This document shows positions 26,246-35,249 of a DNA stretch of 52,823 nt, one piece after another. The stretch covers positions 1 to 52,823 of the forward strand of contig NZ_JACJST010000034.1 in the NCBI RefSeq assembly GCF_014698305.1, read 5' to 3'. The stretch comes from Anabaena lutea FACHB-196. GTDB lineage: Bacteria > Cyanobacteriota > Cyanobacteriia > Cyanobacteriales > Nostocaceae. Position numbers and translations under genes: made by a program. The stretch's first letter is position 1, and each line of letters starts with the position of its first letter. The notes beneath the pieces were generated by a model. That model did not search any database. It worked only from the letters and a program-made list of their open reading frames with translations, and had not been told where the DNA came from.

Positions 26246-26704
26246 CTAATGTTCTTTTCCAGAATTGTTACTCCGAATTATAAAATAACTAATTGATAGG
26301 GAAAGAATAGCAATACCTAAACCTATAATTTCTATACCTTCAGTTACTTTTAAATCAAGAATAATAATTTTGCGAGCAATTGCAATTAGCGAAGTAACAA
26401 TAACTAATTCAACTTGTAAAACGTGCTTTTTTAGGTAGCCTGTAATATTTTCTAATATTTCCAAAGCAATCAGAACATTTAGAAATAATCCAAACGTTTT
26501 AAACAATGCCTGACTAAAACTGCCTTCTGCTGGGGAAAGTATCTCCTTAATTATAAATATTGTTAAATCGGCAAGTGTTGCAAAAATTACCAGTACCATC
26601 AGTAGAGATAGCAATTTTGAAACTATGACCTCCACAATTTCGATGAGGTGCATGAAGTTTTTATCGCTGGTAAGTTCTATCAATTTTTTGATTAGTTTAC
26701 TCAT
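26246..26704 (-). CDS. PsiE-like membrane protein
   Basis: 152 residues from ATG at 26704 (MSKLIKKLIEL), preceded by CAGGG at a suitable distance; a GTG at 26743 would add 13 residues without a ribosome site. Four hydrophobic helices (for example LLSLLMVLVIFATLADLTIF and GLGIAILSLSISYFIIR) and the charged loop motif VELVIVTSLIAIARKIIILD fit the phosphate-starvation-inducible PsiE family. Function is unknown. It sits between narB and the nitrate-reductase-associated gene, 16 bp from the latter, so it may be a membrane partner in nitrate metabolism or simply read through from that operon. Confidence 0.75.
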   Translation of the reverse strand: MSKLIKKLIELTSDKNFMHLIEIVEVIVSKLLSLLMVLVIFATLADLTIFIIKEILSPAEGSFSQALFKTFGLFLNVLIALEILENITGYLKKHVLQVELVIVTSLIAIARKIIILDLKVTEGIEIIGLGIAILSLSISYFIIRSNNSGKEH

Positions 26705-26983
26705 CTGTAGTACCCTGTTTAAAATCAACCAAAAAACTATCACTATAAAAGAAAAATCCTCTAGATTTATCTACAGGATAAGAAAGGCTATTTATCTATC
26801 TAAGTAAACCACATTGGCTGATTATAAGAAATGTATTTATTTATATTTAAGACTTTATTATCCAAGATACTGGCTCATGATTAAGTCCTAGAAAATTATG
26901 TATCAAAAAACCTAATCATAACTATTGAATATTAATATTAGGTTAAGTTAATAATTCCCAGTTTAGGAAACATATTAAGCAGC

Positions 26984-29239
26984 TTACCATTGTGAGGACA
27001 AAACTTGATGATTTGTGGTAGTAATTTCTACAGAGATAGGTACTAATTGCACAGCACAAGCCTTTAATTCTGGTTGTAAAGAATCTGGGCAAGCTTCTGA
27101 GTGAGTCAGTGCATTAGCTTCAGCATCATCTGCCCAAAGCTTACCCCAGTGCATGGGGACAAAAACAGTACCAGGAGAAATAGCTTTTGTGACTTTAGCA
27201 GGAAACTTAGTTATACCACGGCGCGATCGCACTTCCAACCACTGATGATCAAGAATTCCCAACGTCGCAGCATCACGGGGATGAATTTCAATAAACGGTT
27301 GGGGGTGCATTTGGCGAATTTTCTCAATTCTACCCGTGCGCGTTTGTGTGTGCCAATGTCCGTAAAGTCGTCCAGTAGTTAACACAAAAGGATAATTCTC
27401 ATCAGGTGGTTCTGCGAGTCCTTTTGAATAATAGGCCCCAAATCTAGCGCGTCCATCAGGAGTATGAAAGCGTAAATCTGTATACAAGCGTTTTCCGTCC
27501 TTGAGTGAAGAAGTTTTTTCTTTCGCTTCTAGTGCAAAACTCCCAACTCCTGTTTCCGCATCAATAAATATTGGTTGTGCTTTCTTTTCAGGGTGTGGCC
27601 ATTGAGTCGGTCCCTTTGTTTGTAAAACCTCATGACTCAAACCCGACATATCACAAGGACGCTGACGAGTTAATTGCACAAACTCCGCATAAACTTCCGC
27701 AGAATTATTAAAAGCAAATTCCTTCTCAAAACCTAAACGTCTTCCCACTTCTGCAAAAATTTCCCAATCTGGTTTTGCTTCTCTTGGTGGTTCACGAAAA
27801 GCTGAACACAATGTTACTCTTCTTTCAGAATTAGTCATGATCCCAGTTTTTTCACCCCACTGTGCCGCAGGTAATAAAACATGAGCATAAGCTGATGTTT
27901 CTGTAGGGTAATAAGCATCTTGATAGATAGTAAAAGGAGATTTTAATAAAGCTTTTTTAGTGCGTTCTAAATCTGGCATACTCACAGCGGGGTTCGTAGC
28001 TGCAATCCATAATAAACCCACATTTCCAGTTTCCAAACCAGTAATCATTTCCCAAGCAGTCAAACCAGGAACAGAGGAAATTTGTCCTCTTTTGAGTTTC
28101 CAAAAATCCTCAACTTCTGCTCGATGTTGGTCATTTTTCACCAATCGATATCCCGGTAACAAATGCGCCAAACCTCCCGCTTCTCTTCCTCCCATAGCAT
28201 TAGGTTGACCGGTAAGAGAAAAAGGACCCGCACCAGGTTTACCGATTTGTCCCGTCATTAAATGTAAATTAATAATAGTTCTAACTTTAGCAGTACCTTC
28301 CGAAGATTGATTGACACCCATTGACCATAAAGAAAGTACAGATTTAGATTTTCCCCAATATTTAGCAGCCGTTTCTAAATCTTCAATACTAATACCACAT
28401 CGACTAGCTACCACCTCTGGAGAATAATGACGAATTACTTCTGCATAAGCTGGAAAATTGCTGGTACATTCATCCATGAATAATGTATCGATGTAATTCC
28501 ACTTCATTAATAAATGGGCGATACCATTTAATAGATCAATATCTGTACCAGGACGAATAGCTAAATGTAAATCGGCTGCTTCTGCGGTAGGAGTGCGACG
28601 AGGATCAACCACAATCATTTTCACGTGACGATTTTTTTTATGATATTTCGCTAACTTATTAAAAACAATTGGATGACATTCTGCTGTATTCGTCCCAATT
28701 AAAAAAGCACAATCAGTTAACTCCAAATCGTCATAACAACAAGGAGGACCATCAGCACCAAAACTTTGAATGTACCCAGACACCGCACTAGACATACAAA
28801 GACGGGAATTAGCATCAAAATTATTAGTTCCTAAACAACCTTTGAGTAATTTTTGAGCAATATAATAATCTTCGGTTTGAAATTGTCCAGAACCATACAT
28901 ACAGATAGAATCTGTTTCTTGGTTCAAGCGCAATGTTTGCATCCGTTGGGTAATAATATCAAAAGCTTCATTCCAACTCACACGGCGAAATTCTTGATCT
29001 AAAGAATCGCGCATCATTGGATAATGCAATCTATTTTTATCTAATGATTCAGCAATTGTTGCACCTTTAACGCATACCATTCCTTGACTAGATGGATGTG
29101 ATTTATCACCACGTACCCGCCAAGTTGGAGTTCCTTCACTATCTCGATTTGTGGCTTTTCCATGTTGGGCTGGTGGGGAAACTTCTAAACCACAACCAAC
29201 ACCGCAATAAGGACAAAGTGTTTTGGTAAATTCATTCAT
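26984..29239 (-). CDS. narB: Assimilatory nitrate reductase (ferredoxin-dependent)
   Basis: 751 residues of the molybdopterin oxidoreductase superfamily. It reduces nitrate to nitrite in the cytoplasm with electrons from reduced ferredoxin. The N-terminal 4Fe-4S motif is C-P-Y-C-G-V-G-C plus a later Cys in GMVCVKG. The likely molybdenum-ligand Cys is in SRLCMSSAV (about residue 147). The bis-MGD binding regions ([33 protein letters not shown]) and the C-terminal molydopterin dinucleotide domain ([10 protein letters not shown]) are intact. Last core gene of the nir cluster. No nitrate reductase small subunit is needed in cyanobacteria. The molybdenum cofactor genes are not in the window. Confidence 0.95.
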   Translation of the reverse strand: MNEFTKTLCPYCGVGCGLEVSPPAQHGKATNRDSEGTPTWRVRGDKSHPSSQGMVCVKGATIAESLDKNRLHYPMMRDSLDQEFRRVSWNEAFDIITQRMQTLRLNQETDSICMYGSGQFQTEDYYIAQKLLKGCLGTNNFDANSRLCMSSAVSGYIQSFGADGPPCCYDDLELTDCAFLIGTNTAECHPIVFNKLAKYHKKNRHVKMIVVDPRRTPTAEAADLHLAIRPGTDIDLLNGIAHLLMKWNYIDTLFMDECTSNFPAYAEVIRHYSPEVVASRCGISIEDLETAAKYWGKSKSVLSLWSMGVNQSSEGTAKVRTIINLHLMTGQIGKPGAGPFSLTGQPNAMGGREAGGLAHLLPGYRLVKNDQHRAEVEDFWKLKRGQISSVPGLTAWEMITGLETGNVGLLWIAATNPAVSMPDLERTKKALLKSPFTIYQDAYYPTETSAYAHVLLPAAQWGEKTGIMTNSERRVTLCSAFREPPREAKPDWEIFAEVGRRLGFEKEFAFNNSAEVYAEFVQLTRQRPCDMSGLSHEVLQTKGPTQWPHPEKKAQPIFIDAETGVGSFALEAKEKTSSLKDGKRLYTDLRFHTPDGRARFGAYYSKGLAEPPDENYPFVLTTGRLYGHWHTQTRTGRIEKIRQMHPQPFIEIHPRDAATLGILDHQWLEVRSRRGITKFPAKVTKAISPGTVFVPMHWGKLWADDAEANALTHSEACPDSLQPELKACAVQLVPISVEITTTNHQVLSSQW

Positions 29240-29260
29240 GGTATTTATAATTTTTTATTT

Positions 29261-29398
29261 CACGCAGAGACGCGGAGAGGAGGAAAGTGTGATTTTGACA
29301 ATTTCTTTGTATTCTTACCTTTGCGTCTAACGCACTTCGTGCTAAAGCCTACGGCTCCCGTTAGGGATACGCTTCGCTGGTGCGCCTTTGCGTGAGAC
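29261..29398. repeat. Palindromic repeat between nrtP and narB
   Basis: TTCACGCAGAGACGC at the left and GCGCCTTTGCGTGAG at the right form imperfect terminal inverted repeats. The interior carries CTTTGCGTCTAACGCAC and a GGCTCCCGTTAGGGATACGC palindrome, both common dispersed repeat modules. It fills most of the 161-bp gap. Related modules lie at 34975-35033. Confidence 0.65.
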
Positions 29399-29400
29399 AA

Positions 29401-30891
29401 TTATTCTTCTATAAAAACAGGTTGATGAATAATTATTTCTTCAGTTTCATCACAAGCAAATGAATCTTTTGGTTCTTTGAGGAAGAATGCACACATAAAT
29501 GAGCAAATCATGGCGGCTATTCCCATTGTGGCAAATAGGGTTGATGGGTCAGTTAAGCTATAAATTGTGAGATAAACTACACCACCAAAATTACCGTAAG
29601 CGCCAACGTTTCCTGCTATTTGTCCAGTTGCTTCTTTTTTAATTAATGGGACTATTCCGTAAGTTGCACCACAACCAGCTTGAGCAAAGTAAGCAGCGAA
29701 CATTGTCGCAGCAATTGCTAAGGGGATAGGCCAATCTTTGTTAATAAAATGTGCCATTAAATAACCAAGAGCAATGCCAGCAGAAACTATTGTCATTGTC
29801 CATTTACGAGAACCTAATTTATCAGAAATTAAGCCTCCACTAGGACGGGAAACTAGGTTTAAGAAGGGATAGGTGGCAGCGATCATTCCGGCTACTACGT
29901 GTTCTAATGCAAAGGTTTTTTCAAAGAAGGAAGGTAGCATGGAAACGACTGCAAGTTCTGAACCAAAGTTGGTAATATAAGTGAATTCTAGTAATGCTAC
30001 TTGACTAAATTGATAACGTTGATTTGCAGGGTAAGTTTTTTGTCCAGTTAGTAATTCTTTATTGACTTGATATGCTTGATAATTTTGGTAAGCAAATAAT
30101 CCTGCTAACGCCAACCAAACTATATACATTTGGCTGAGTGTAAGGAAGTGAATATTTTTTTGTTCTAACCGCCAAGCTAATAAGCCTAATGCAAAAATTA
30201 ACCCAAAGTTAGACACAATCATCGCCCAAAAGCTTTTGATTGATGTGACTTCTAAAGAGCCATTTTTCTTGGGCTTTTTATAAACTTTACCAATGGGTGT
30301 ATCTTGAACGCTTTTGTAGTAGATTACGCCATACATTCCGGCTATAATTCCTGTTAATGCAATTGTTAATCTCCAGTTAGAACCACCACCACCTAAAAAG
30401 CTAGTTACAATTGCAATTGTTGGTAAAGCAAATTCTGCTCCAAATGCTCCAAAGTTACCCCAACCGCCATAAATACCTTGAGCAATTCCCATTTCTTTGG
30501 GAGGAAACCATTCGGCTACCATGCGGATACCAACAACAAATCCAGAACCGACTATTCCCATTAATAAGCGACTAATAACCAATTGGTTGAAGTCTTGGGC
30601 TAATGCTGTTGCTAAACAGGGAATAACAGCAAACATTAATAATATGGAATAGGTAATTCTGGGGCCAAATTTATCCAGTAACATCCCAATAATGATGCGG
30701 GCTGGAATTGTTAAAGCTAAATTGCAAATACCTAAAGTTTTAATTTGTTCAGGTAATAAATTTAATTCTTTACCAATTGTGGTAGCGAAGGGTGCAAAGT
30801 TAAACCAACAGACAAAGGTGAGAAAAAAAGCAAACCAAGTCTGATGTAAAATGCGATAGCGACCCTGAAACGAAAATAATCCCTTCAACAT
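29401..30891 (-). CDS. nrtP: MFS nitrate/nitrite permease, NrtP type
   Basis: 496 residues with about 12 membrane helices. The nitrate/nitrite porter family signature GWGNFGAFGAEFALP and the second-half GAYGNFGGVVYLTIY are present, as is the MFS loop motif GMLLDKFGPR. This is the single-component, high-affinity permease known in some marine and filamentous cyanobacteria (also called NapA). It lies between nrtD and narB, with 230 bp upstream and 161 bp downstream, both occupied by repeats. It is unusual beside a complete nrtABCD set, because most cyanobacteria use one or the other in this operon. Two transporters could differ in affinity or regulation. Confidence 0.9.
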   Translation of the reverse strand: MLKGLFSFQGRYRILHQTWFAFFLTFVCWFNFAPFATTIGKELNLLPEQIKTLGICNLALTIPARIIIGMLLDKFGPRITYSILLMFAVIPCLATALAQDFNQLVISRLLMGIVGSGFVVGIRMVAEWFPPKEMGIAQGIYGGWGNFGAFGAEFALPTIAIVTSFLGGGGSNWRLTIALTGIIAGMYGVIYYKSVQDTPIGKVYKKPKKNGSLEVTSIKSFWAMIVSNFGLIFALGLLAWRLEQKNIHFLTLSQMYIVWLALAGLFAYQNYQAYQVNKELLTGQKTYPANQRYQFSQVALLEFTYITNFGSELAVVSMLPSFFEKTFALEHVVAGMIAATYPFLNLVSRPSGGLISDKLGSRKWTMTIVSAGIALGYLMAHFINKDWPIPLAIAATMFAAYFAQAGCGATYGIVPLIKKEATGQIAGNVGAYGNFGGVVYLTIYSLTDPSTLFATMGIAAMICSFMCAFFLKEPKDSFACDETEEIIIHQPVFIEE

Positions 30892-30948
30892 TTAAATTTT
30901 CCTCGTGATTTATTAATTTCTTGGAGGTAGGGAATTATGAAATACTTA

Positions 30949-31112
30949 GAGGTTGTTTGAAAACTTTTTCTTGTGGTATCTAATACTTGTAGATCCCCCT
31001 AAATCCCCCTTTTTAAGGGGGACTTTGATTGATTTATCCCCCCCTTATCAAGGGGGGTGAGGGGGGATCTGAAATTGCTTGATACACCATGAGGGACTTT
31101 TCAAACGTCCCC
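30949..31112. repeat. MITE-like element, copy 1 (nrtD-nrtP gap), flanked by TTA
   Basis: The left end GAGGTTGTTTGAAAACT and the reverse complement of the right end (GGGGACGTTTGAAAAGT) are imperfect terminal inverted repeats. TTA occurs immediately outside each end (30946-30948 and 31113-31115), consistent with target duplication. The inside is G/C-run palindromes (CCCCCTTTTTAAGGGGG and similar). Same family as 35084-35232. Confidence 0.8.
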
Positions 31113-31121
31113 TTACACTAA

Positions 31122-31967
31122 TTACTCTTCTAAATGAGCGCAGCGACGATATAGGAAGTCTAAGGCGTAGTTTCGTAGGTTGTAATATTCTGGGTTTTCC
31201 ATGATGCGACGACGGTTGCGAGGACGGGAGAAGGGTATTTCTAAAACTTCGCCAATATTTGCCGCAGGGCCGTTTGTCATCATTACGAGTTTGTCTGCTA
31301 AGAAAAGTGCTTCATCAATGTCATGGGTAATCATTAAAACTGTGACTTGATGTTCTGACCAAATTTGCAGTAGTTCTTCTTGTAATTCTTCTTTGGTGAT
31401 GGCATCTAAAGCGCCGAAAGGTTCGTCTAATATGAGGAGTTGGGGACGGATGGCTAAAGCACGAGCGATCGCTACTCTTTGTTTCATCCCCCCAGATATT
31501 TGACTGGGTTTCTTTTCGGCTGCTTCTGTCAGTCCTACCATTGCTAAATGTTCTCTGACTATTGCTCGTTTTTCAGCTTGGCTTTTTCTGGGAAATACGG
31601 AATCAACAGCTAGGTAAACGTTATCAAAAACATTCAACCAAGGTAGTAAACAATAGTTTTGAAATACCATCATTCTGTCTGGGCCTGGTTCTGTGATGGG
31701 TTGACCTTGCAACCACACGACACCGTTGGTAGGTTTATTAAATCCAGAAACCATGTTGAGGAGTGTAGATTTTCCACAGCCAGAATGTCCTATCAAACAA
31801 ATAAATTCACCTTCACGGACTTTGAGGTTAATGTCATCTAGAACAGTGTATGGGCCTTCAGCAGTAGGGTAAATTTTGTTGACACCATCAATTACTAAAA
31901 AATCTTCTTTTTTCTGACTTTGTAATTGTTGGTTTTGGGTTTTGTTCTTAAAGTTTAATGCTGTCAT
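31122..31967 (-). CDS. nrtD: Nitrate ABC transporter ATP-binding protein NrtD
   Basis: 281 residues. ABC ATPase with Walker [10 protein letters not shown] (about 60-68), signature [14 protein letters not shown], Walker [13 protein letters not shown] and the switch His in ITHDIDEA. It is cytosolic, paired with NrtC to drive NrtB. It lacks the C-terminal NrtA-like domain of NrtC, as expected. It lies 99 bp downstream of nrtC, a gap filled with short repeats. Confidence 0.95.
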   Translation of the reverse strand: MTALNFKNKTQNQQLQSQKKEDFLVIDGVNKIYPTAEGPYTVLDDINLKVREGEFICLIGHSGCGKSTLLNMVSGFNKPTNGVVWLQGQPITEPGPDRMMVFQNYCLLPWLNVFDNVYLAVDSVFPRKSQAEKRAIVREHLAMVGLTEAAEKKPSQISGGMKQRVAIARALAIRPQLLILDEPFGALDAITKEELQEELLQIWSEHQVTVLMITHDIDEALFLADKLVMMTNGPAANIGEVLEIPFSRPRNRRRIMENPEYYNLRNYALDFLYRRCAHLEE

Positions 31968-31984
31968 GATTTTTTTGTAATGGG

Positions 31985-32062
31985 TATTTCAATTTTGGAT
32001 TTTGGATTGTTTTTTAACACTAATCTAAAATTATTCTGACTCCTGACTCCTTGATCTCCTGA
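31985..32062. repeat. Short repeats in the nrtC-nrtD gap
   Basis: TTTTGGATTTTGGATT-type heptamers are followed by CTGACTCCTGACTCCTTGAT-type repeats. They occupy nearly all of the gap upstream of nrtD. Confidence 0.7.
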
Positions 32063-32066
32063 CTCC

Positions 32067-34040
32067 TTATATAAAAACTTCTTCAACTCGCAACTGACGT
32101 TTAATTTCCAAACTTCTGAGATATTCTATGGGTTCTGAAGGATTAAAGACTTTGCCATCAAATAATTGAATTGTTTCTTCTCTACCAATATCTAAAATTC
32201 CCATTTCTCGTGCGGCTGCACCAAAGATATCTGAACGGCAAACTCTATCAATTACTTCTATCCAGTTTTTGGGGAAAGCTACCAAACCCCAACGGGCTAG
32301 TTGAGTTAAAATCCATAGCATTTCATTACGGTCTGGGTAGTTGGCTTTGTTGAAATAAAATTGATGTGAAGTCTGGGATTGGTTGTAATTATTCTGCTGG
32401 TAATTATCTATTAAACCTGGACGAAGATGCAGAGAATTACTACCCAAATAATTAGGTTGAGAAATTAATGTGAGAATTTCTTCCCGGTTGCGAATGTCAT
32501 CGCAATATTCACAAGCTGCTAATAGGGCTTTTACTAATGCTAGATGTGTTTGGGGATTTTCCTGCGCCCAATCTTCTCGCACTCCTAATATTTTGTCTGG
32601 ATGTCCTTGCCAAAGTTCTGAGGTAATAGCGATGATAAAACCCAAATTTTGATCAACTGCGTGAGAGTTCCAAGGTTCTCCTACACAGTAACCATCAATT
32701 TTTCGGTCTTGGAGGGAAGTCACCATTTCTTGTGGTGGAATTACCATCAAACTCACATCTACATCAGGTTGAATCCCACCTGCTGCTAACCAATAGCGCA
32801 ATAATAGGTTTTGCATGGATGCAGGATGGACAATTCCCAAGGTGTGGGTTTTGTCTAAGTCAGCGTTGATGGTGGCTTGAAAGTCTGCTAAGTTTCTTAC
32901 TCCAGTGTTGAGTAGTTCTTTGCTGAAGGTAATGGCGCTACCATTGCGGGAGAGGGTCATGGCTGTCACCATTGACACCGCATTTTTACCTCCAGCACCT
33001 AAAGTCATGGCTAGGGGCATTCCTGCTACCATTTGGGCTGCATCAAGTCTACGAGTTGCTACACCTTTGGCGATGTCTTTCCAGCTAGTTTCGCTGTTAA
33101 GGTTGACTTCTAAACCGTATTCGGCAAAGAAACCTTTTTCTTTGGCAACTATTAAGGGCGCGGCTTGGGTGAGGGGAATATAGCCAATTTCTAAATGAAC
33201 TTTTTCTAAATTGTTGTTGGAAATAATTGCAGGTGCTGTGGGTTGTTTTTGGCGTTTTTTAGCTTGTTTTTGTTGGTTGAGAAAGTAAATTATTTCGTTT
33301 CGCAAGTTGTAATAACTGGGATGGTTAACTACTTCCAAACGTTGACGGGGACGGGGAATAGGAACTTCCAGAATTTGCCCAATGTGTGCTTCTGGTCCAT
33401 TGGTCAACATGACAATGCGATCGCTCAATAATAAAGCCTCATCAACATCATGTGTCACCATTACACAGGTAATTCTGTGTTCATTGCAGATTGTCATTAA
33501 TTGTGCTTGTAAATTGCCCCTTGTCAGGGCATCCAAAGCGCCAAAAGGCTCATCTAGCAGTAATAGTTTAGGACGGGTAGCTAAAGCACGAGCGATCGCA
33601 ACTCGCTGTTTCATTCCCCCCGATAATTCACTAGGACGTTTGTTAGCTGCACGACGCAACCCCACCATATCAATATGTTCTTCTATTATTCCTCGACGTT
33701 CTCCTTTAGGTAGATTTTGATGTACTTCATCCACAGCCAAAGCGATGTTTTCCCGCACAGTTAACCAAGGAAGCAACGAGTAATTTTGAAAAACTACCAT
33801 CCTATCAGGTCCAGGTTCTCTTACTTCCCGACCTTCCAGAGTCACACCACCAATACTAGCTTGATCTAAGCCAGCAATAATATTTAGTAAAGTGGACTTA
33901 CCACAACCTGAATGTCCAATTAAGGAAACAAATTCACCTTCAGAAATTTTCAACTCAATATTTTTTAAAGCGATATATTTACCACCATCAGGGAGGTTAA
34001 ATATTCGGTCTACGTGGTCAATTTCTAAAAAAGTCTTCAT
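32067..34040 (-). CDS. nrtC: Nitrate ABC transporter ATP-binding/sensor protein NrtC
   Basis: 657 residues from ATG at 34040 ([20 protein letters not shown]). The longer frame from 34079 would translate a heptamer repeat ([11 protein letters not shown]), so I reject it. An N-terminal ABC ATPase (Walker [10 protein letters not shown], signature LSGGMKQRV, Walker [13 protein letters not shown]) is fused, after a Lys/Gln-rich linker, to an NrtA-like solute-binding domain (from about residue 285: [22 protein letters not shown]). In this family the C-terminal domain mediates inhibition of transport by ammonium or nitrate. Full length and without disrupting changes. Confidence 0.95.
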   Translation of the reverse strand: MKTFLEIDHVDRIFNLPDGGKYIALKNIELKISEGEFVSLIGHSGCGKSTLLNIIAGLDQASIGGVTLEGREVREPGPDRMVVFQNYSLLPWLTVRENIALAVDEVHQNLPKGERRGIIEEHIDMVGLRRAANKRPSELSGGMKQRVAIARALATRPKLLLLDEPFGALDALTRGNLQAQLMTICNEHRITCVMVTHDVDEALLLSDRIVMLTNGPEAHIGQILEVPIPRPRQRLEVVNHPSYYNLRNEIIYFLNQQKQAKKRQKQPTAPAIISNNNLEKVHLEIGYIPLTQAAPLIVAKEKGFFAEYGLEVNLNSETSWKDIAKGVATRRLDAAQMVAGMPLAMTLGAGGKNAVSMVTAMTLSRNGSAITFSKELLNTGVRNLADFQATINADLDKTHTLGIVHPASMQNLLLRYWLAAGGIQPDVDVSLMVIPPQEMVTSLQDRKIDGYCVGEPWNSHAVDQNLGFIIAITSELWQGHPDKILGVREDWAQENPQTHLALVKALLAACEYCDDIRNREEILTLISQPNYLGSNSLHLRPGLIDNYQQNNYNQSQTSHQFYFNKANYPDRNEMLWILTQLARWGLVAFPKNWIEVIDRVCRSDIFGAAAREMGILDIGREETIQLFDGKVFNPSEPIEYLRSLEIKRQLRVEEVFI

Positions 34041-34071
34041 AGGGAATAGGGAATAGGGAACAGGGAACAGG
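34041..34071. repeat. Heptamer repeats immediately upstream of nrtC
   Basis: AGGGAATAGGGAATAGGGAA then CAGGGAACAGG: 7-bp units abutting the nrtC start codon. On the coding strand they read TTCCCTATTCCCT and leave no normal Shine-Dalgarno sequence. Confidence 0.8.
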
Positions 34072-34090
34072 TAATTCAAATAATTCGTAA

Positions 34091-34933
34091 TTATTTTTGT
34101 TCTGTATTTACAACCTTTTGGGCAACAAAAGCCACCATTCTATCTAGAATTAATCCCACCAACCCGACATATACCAAGGCGATAATAATCTCACTCATAT
34201 TGGTTTCGGTAGTAGTGTTATAGGCATCCCAAATAAACGAACCAATGCCCACACCACCAACTAACATTTCCGCCGCGACAATTGCCAACCAAGATAAACC
34301 GATACCAATTCTCAAACCCGTGAAAATATAAGGAACAGTTGCCGGAAATATAATTTTCAAGAAATAATTACCCTTCCGCAACCGCAAAACACGAGCCACA
34401 TTTACATAATCTTGGGGAATATTCTGCACCCCCACAGTTGTATTAATCAAAATCGGCCAAATCGAAGTTATAAAAATTACGAAAATTGCTGAAGGATTAG
34501 CTTGTTGAAAAGCTGCCAAAGAAATTGGCAACCAAGCCAAAGGAGGGATAGTTCTTAATACCTGAAAAATCGGGTCTACAGAATTATATAGAAATTTATT
34601 AGAGCCAATTAATATTCCTAAAACAACCCCGACAACTGCTGCTAGAGAAAAACCTAAAGCCACCCGTCCTAAACTCGTTAATATCTGCCAACCTAAACCC
34701 TTATCACTGTCACCATTATCAAAAAAAGGATGAAGAATAAAAGGGTCCCAAGTTTCACGAATTGTTTCTATCGGACCAGGTAATTGAAAACTAGGAATTA
34801 AACAAAGTAATTCCCACAACACCAGAAACATAATCAATCCAAACAGCGGCGGCATAACCTTGTTAATCAAAAATTTATTAATAGCCTTTTGCTGTTTACT
34901 AATAACTCTACGACTTCCAACAATAGCAGTCAT
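34091..34933 (-). CDS. nrtB: Nitrate ABC transporter permease NrtB
   Basis: 280 residues with an N-terminal cytosolic stretch and about six membrane helices. The EAA-type loop typical of binding-protein-dependent permeases is seen around [36 protein letters not shown], which couples to NrtC/NrtD. It forms the membrane channel of the nitrate/nitrite importer. ATG start. It is 50 bp upstream of nrtC and 315 bp downstream of nrtA; the second gap is filled by repeats. Confidence 0.95.
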   Translation of the reverse strand: MTAIVGSRRVISKQQKAINKFLINKVMPPLFGLIMFLVLWELLCLIPSFQLPGPIETIRETWDPFILHPFFDNGDSDKGLGWQILTSLGRVALGFSLAAVVGVVLGILIGSNKFLYNSVDPIFQVLRTIPPLAWLPISLAAFQQANPSAIFVIFITSIWPILINTTVGVQNIPQDYVNVARVLRLRKGNYFLKIIFPATVPYIFTGLRIGIGLSWLAIVAAEMLVGGVGIGSFIWDAYNTTTETNMSEIIIALVYVGLVGLILDRMVAFVAQKVVNTEQK

Positions 34934-34974
34934 GTATTTCTCCTAAGTAAAATATTAAAAATCTCTTTTCCTTC

Positions 34975-35033
34975 TCTTCTCTGCGTCTTTGCGCCTACCC
35001 TGCGGGATCTCCTGACGGAGATTGCGTGAGACT
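34975..35033. repeat. Palindromic repeat in the nrtA-nrtB gap
   Basis: TCTCTGCGTCTTTGCGCC...GATTGCGTGAGAC: the same modules as the nrtP-narB repeat, with a CTGCGGGATCTCCTGACGGAG insert. Confidence 0.6.
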
Positions 35034-35060
35034 TAAAAAATTTAATTAATCCAGTAGACT

Positions 35061-35249
35061 ATGTTGGGTTGCACTTTCGCTTAGAGGATGTTTGAAAAGT
35101 ATCAGAATTAATCGATATCCTCCCTAGCCCTTAGAAAGGGGGGCTAAATTCTTCAAAGTCCCCCTTAGAAAGGGGGATTTAGGGGGATCAGCGGGTGTCA
35201 GATCCAACACGAAAAAGTTTTCAAACAACCTCTTAACCCAACCTACAAT
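35061..35249. repeat. Host repeat split by a MITE (nested insertion)
   Basis: ATGTTGGGTTGCACTTTCGC-TTA at the left and TTA-ACCCAACCTACAATT at the right reconstitute the end of the 1901-2082 element type (compare 2046-2082, GTTGGGTTGCGCTGTCGCTT followed by AACCCAACCTACAAT) once the 35084-35232 insert and one TTA are removed. Confidence 0.8.
35084..35232. repeat. MITE-like element, copy 2 (nrtA-nrtB gap), with TTA duplication
   Basis: The ends GAGGATGTTTGAAAA and TTTTCAAACAACCTC are inverted repeats with one mismatch. TTA lies at 35081-35083 and 35233-35235, and the undisturbed host sequence at 2046-2082 has one TTA, so this is a target-site duplication. The interior is CCCCCTTAGAAAGGGGG-type palindromes. 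Same family as 30949-31112. Confidence 0.85.
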
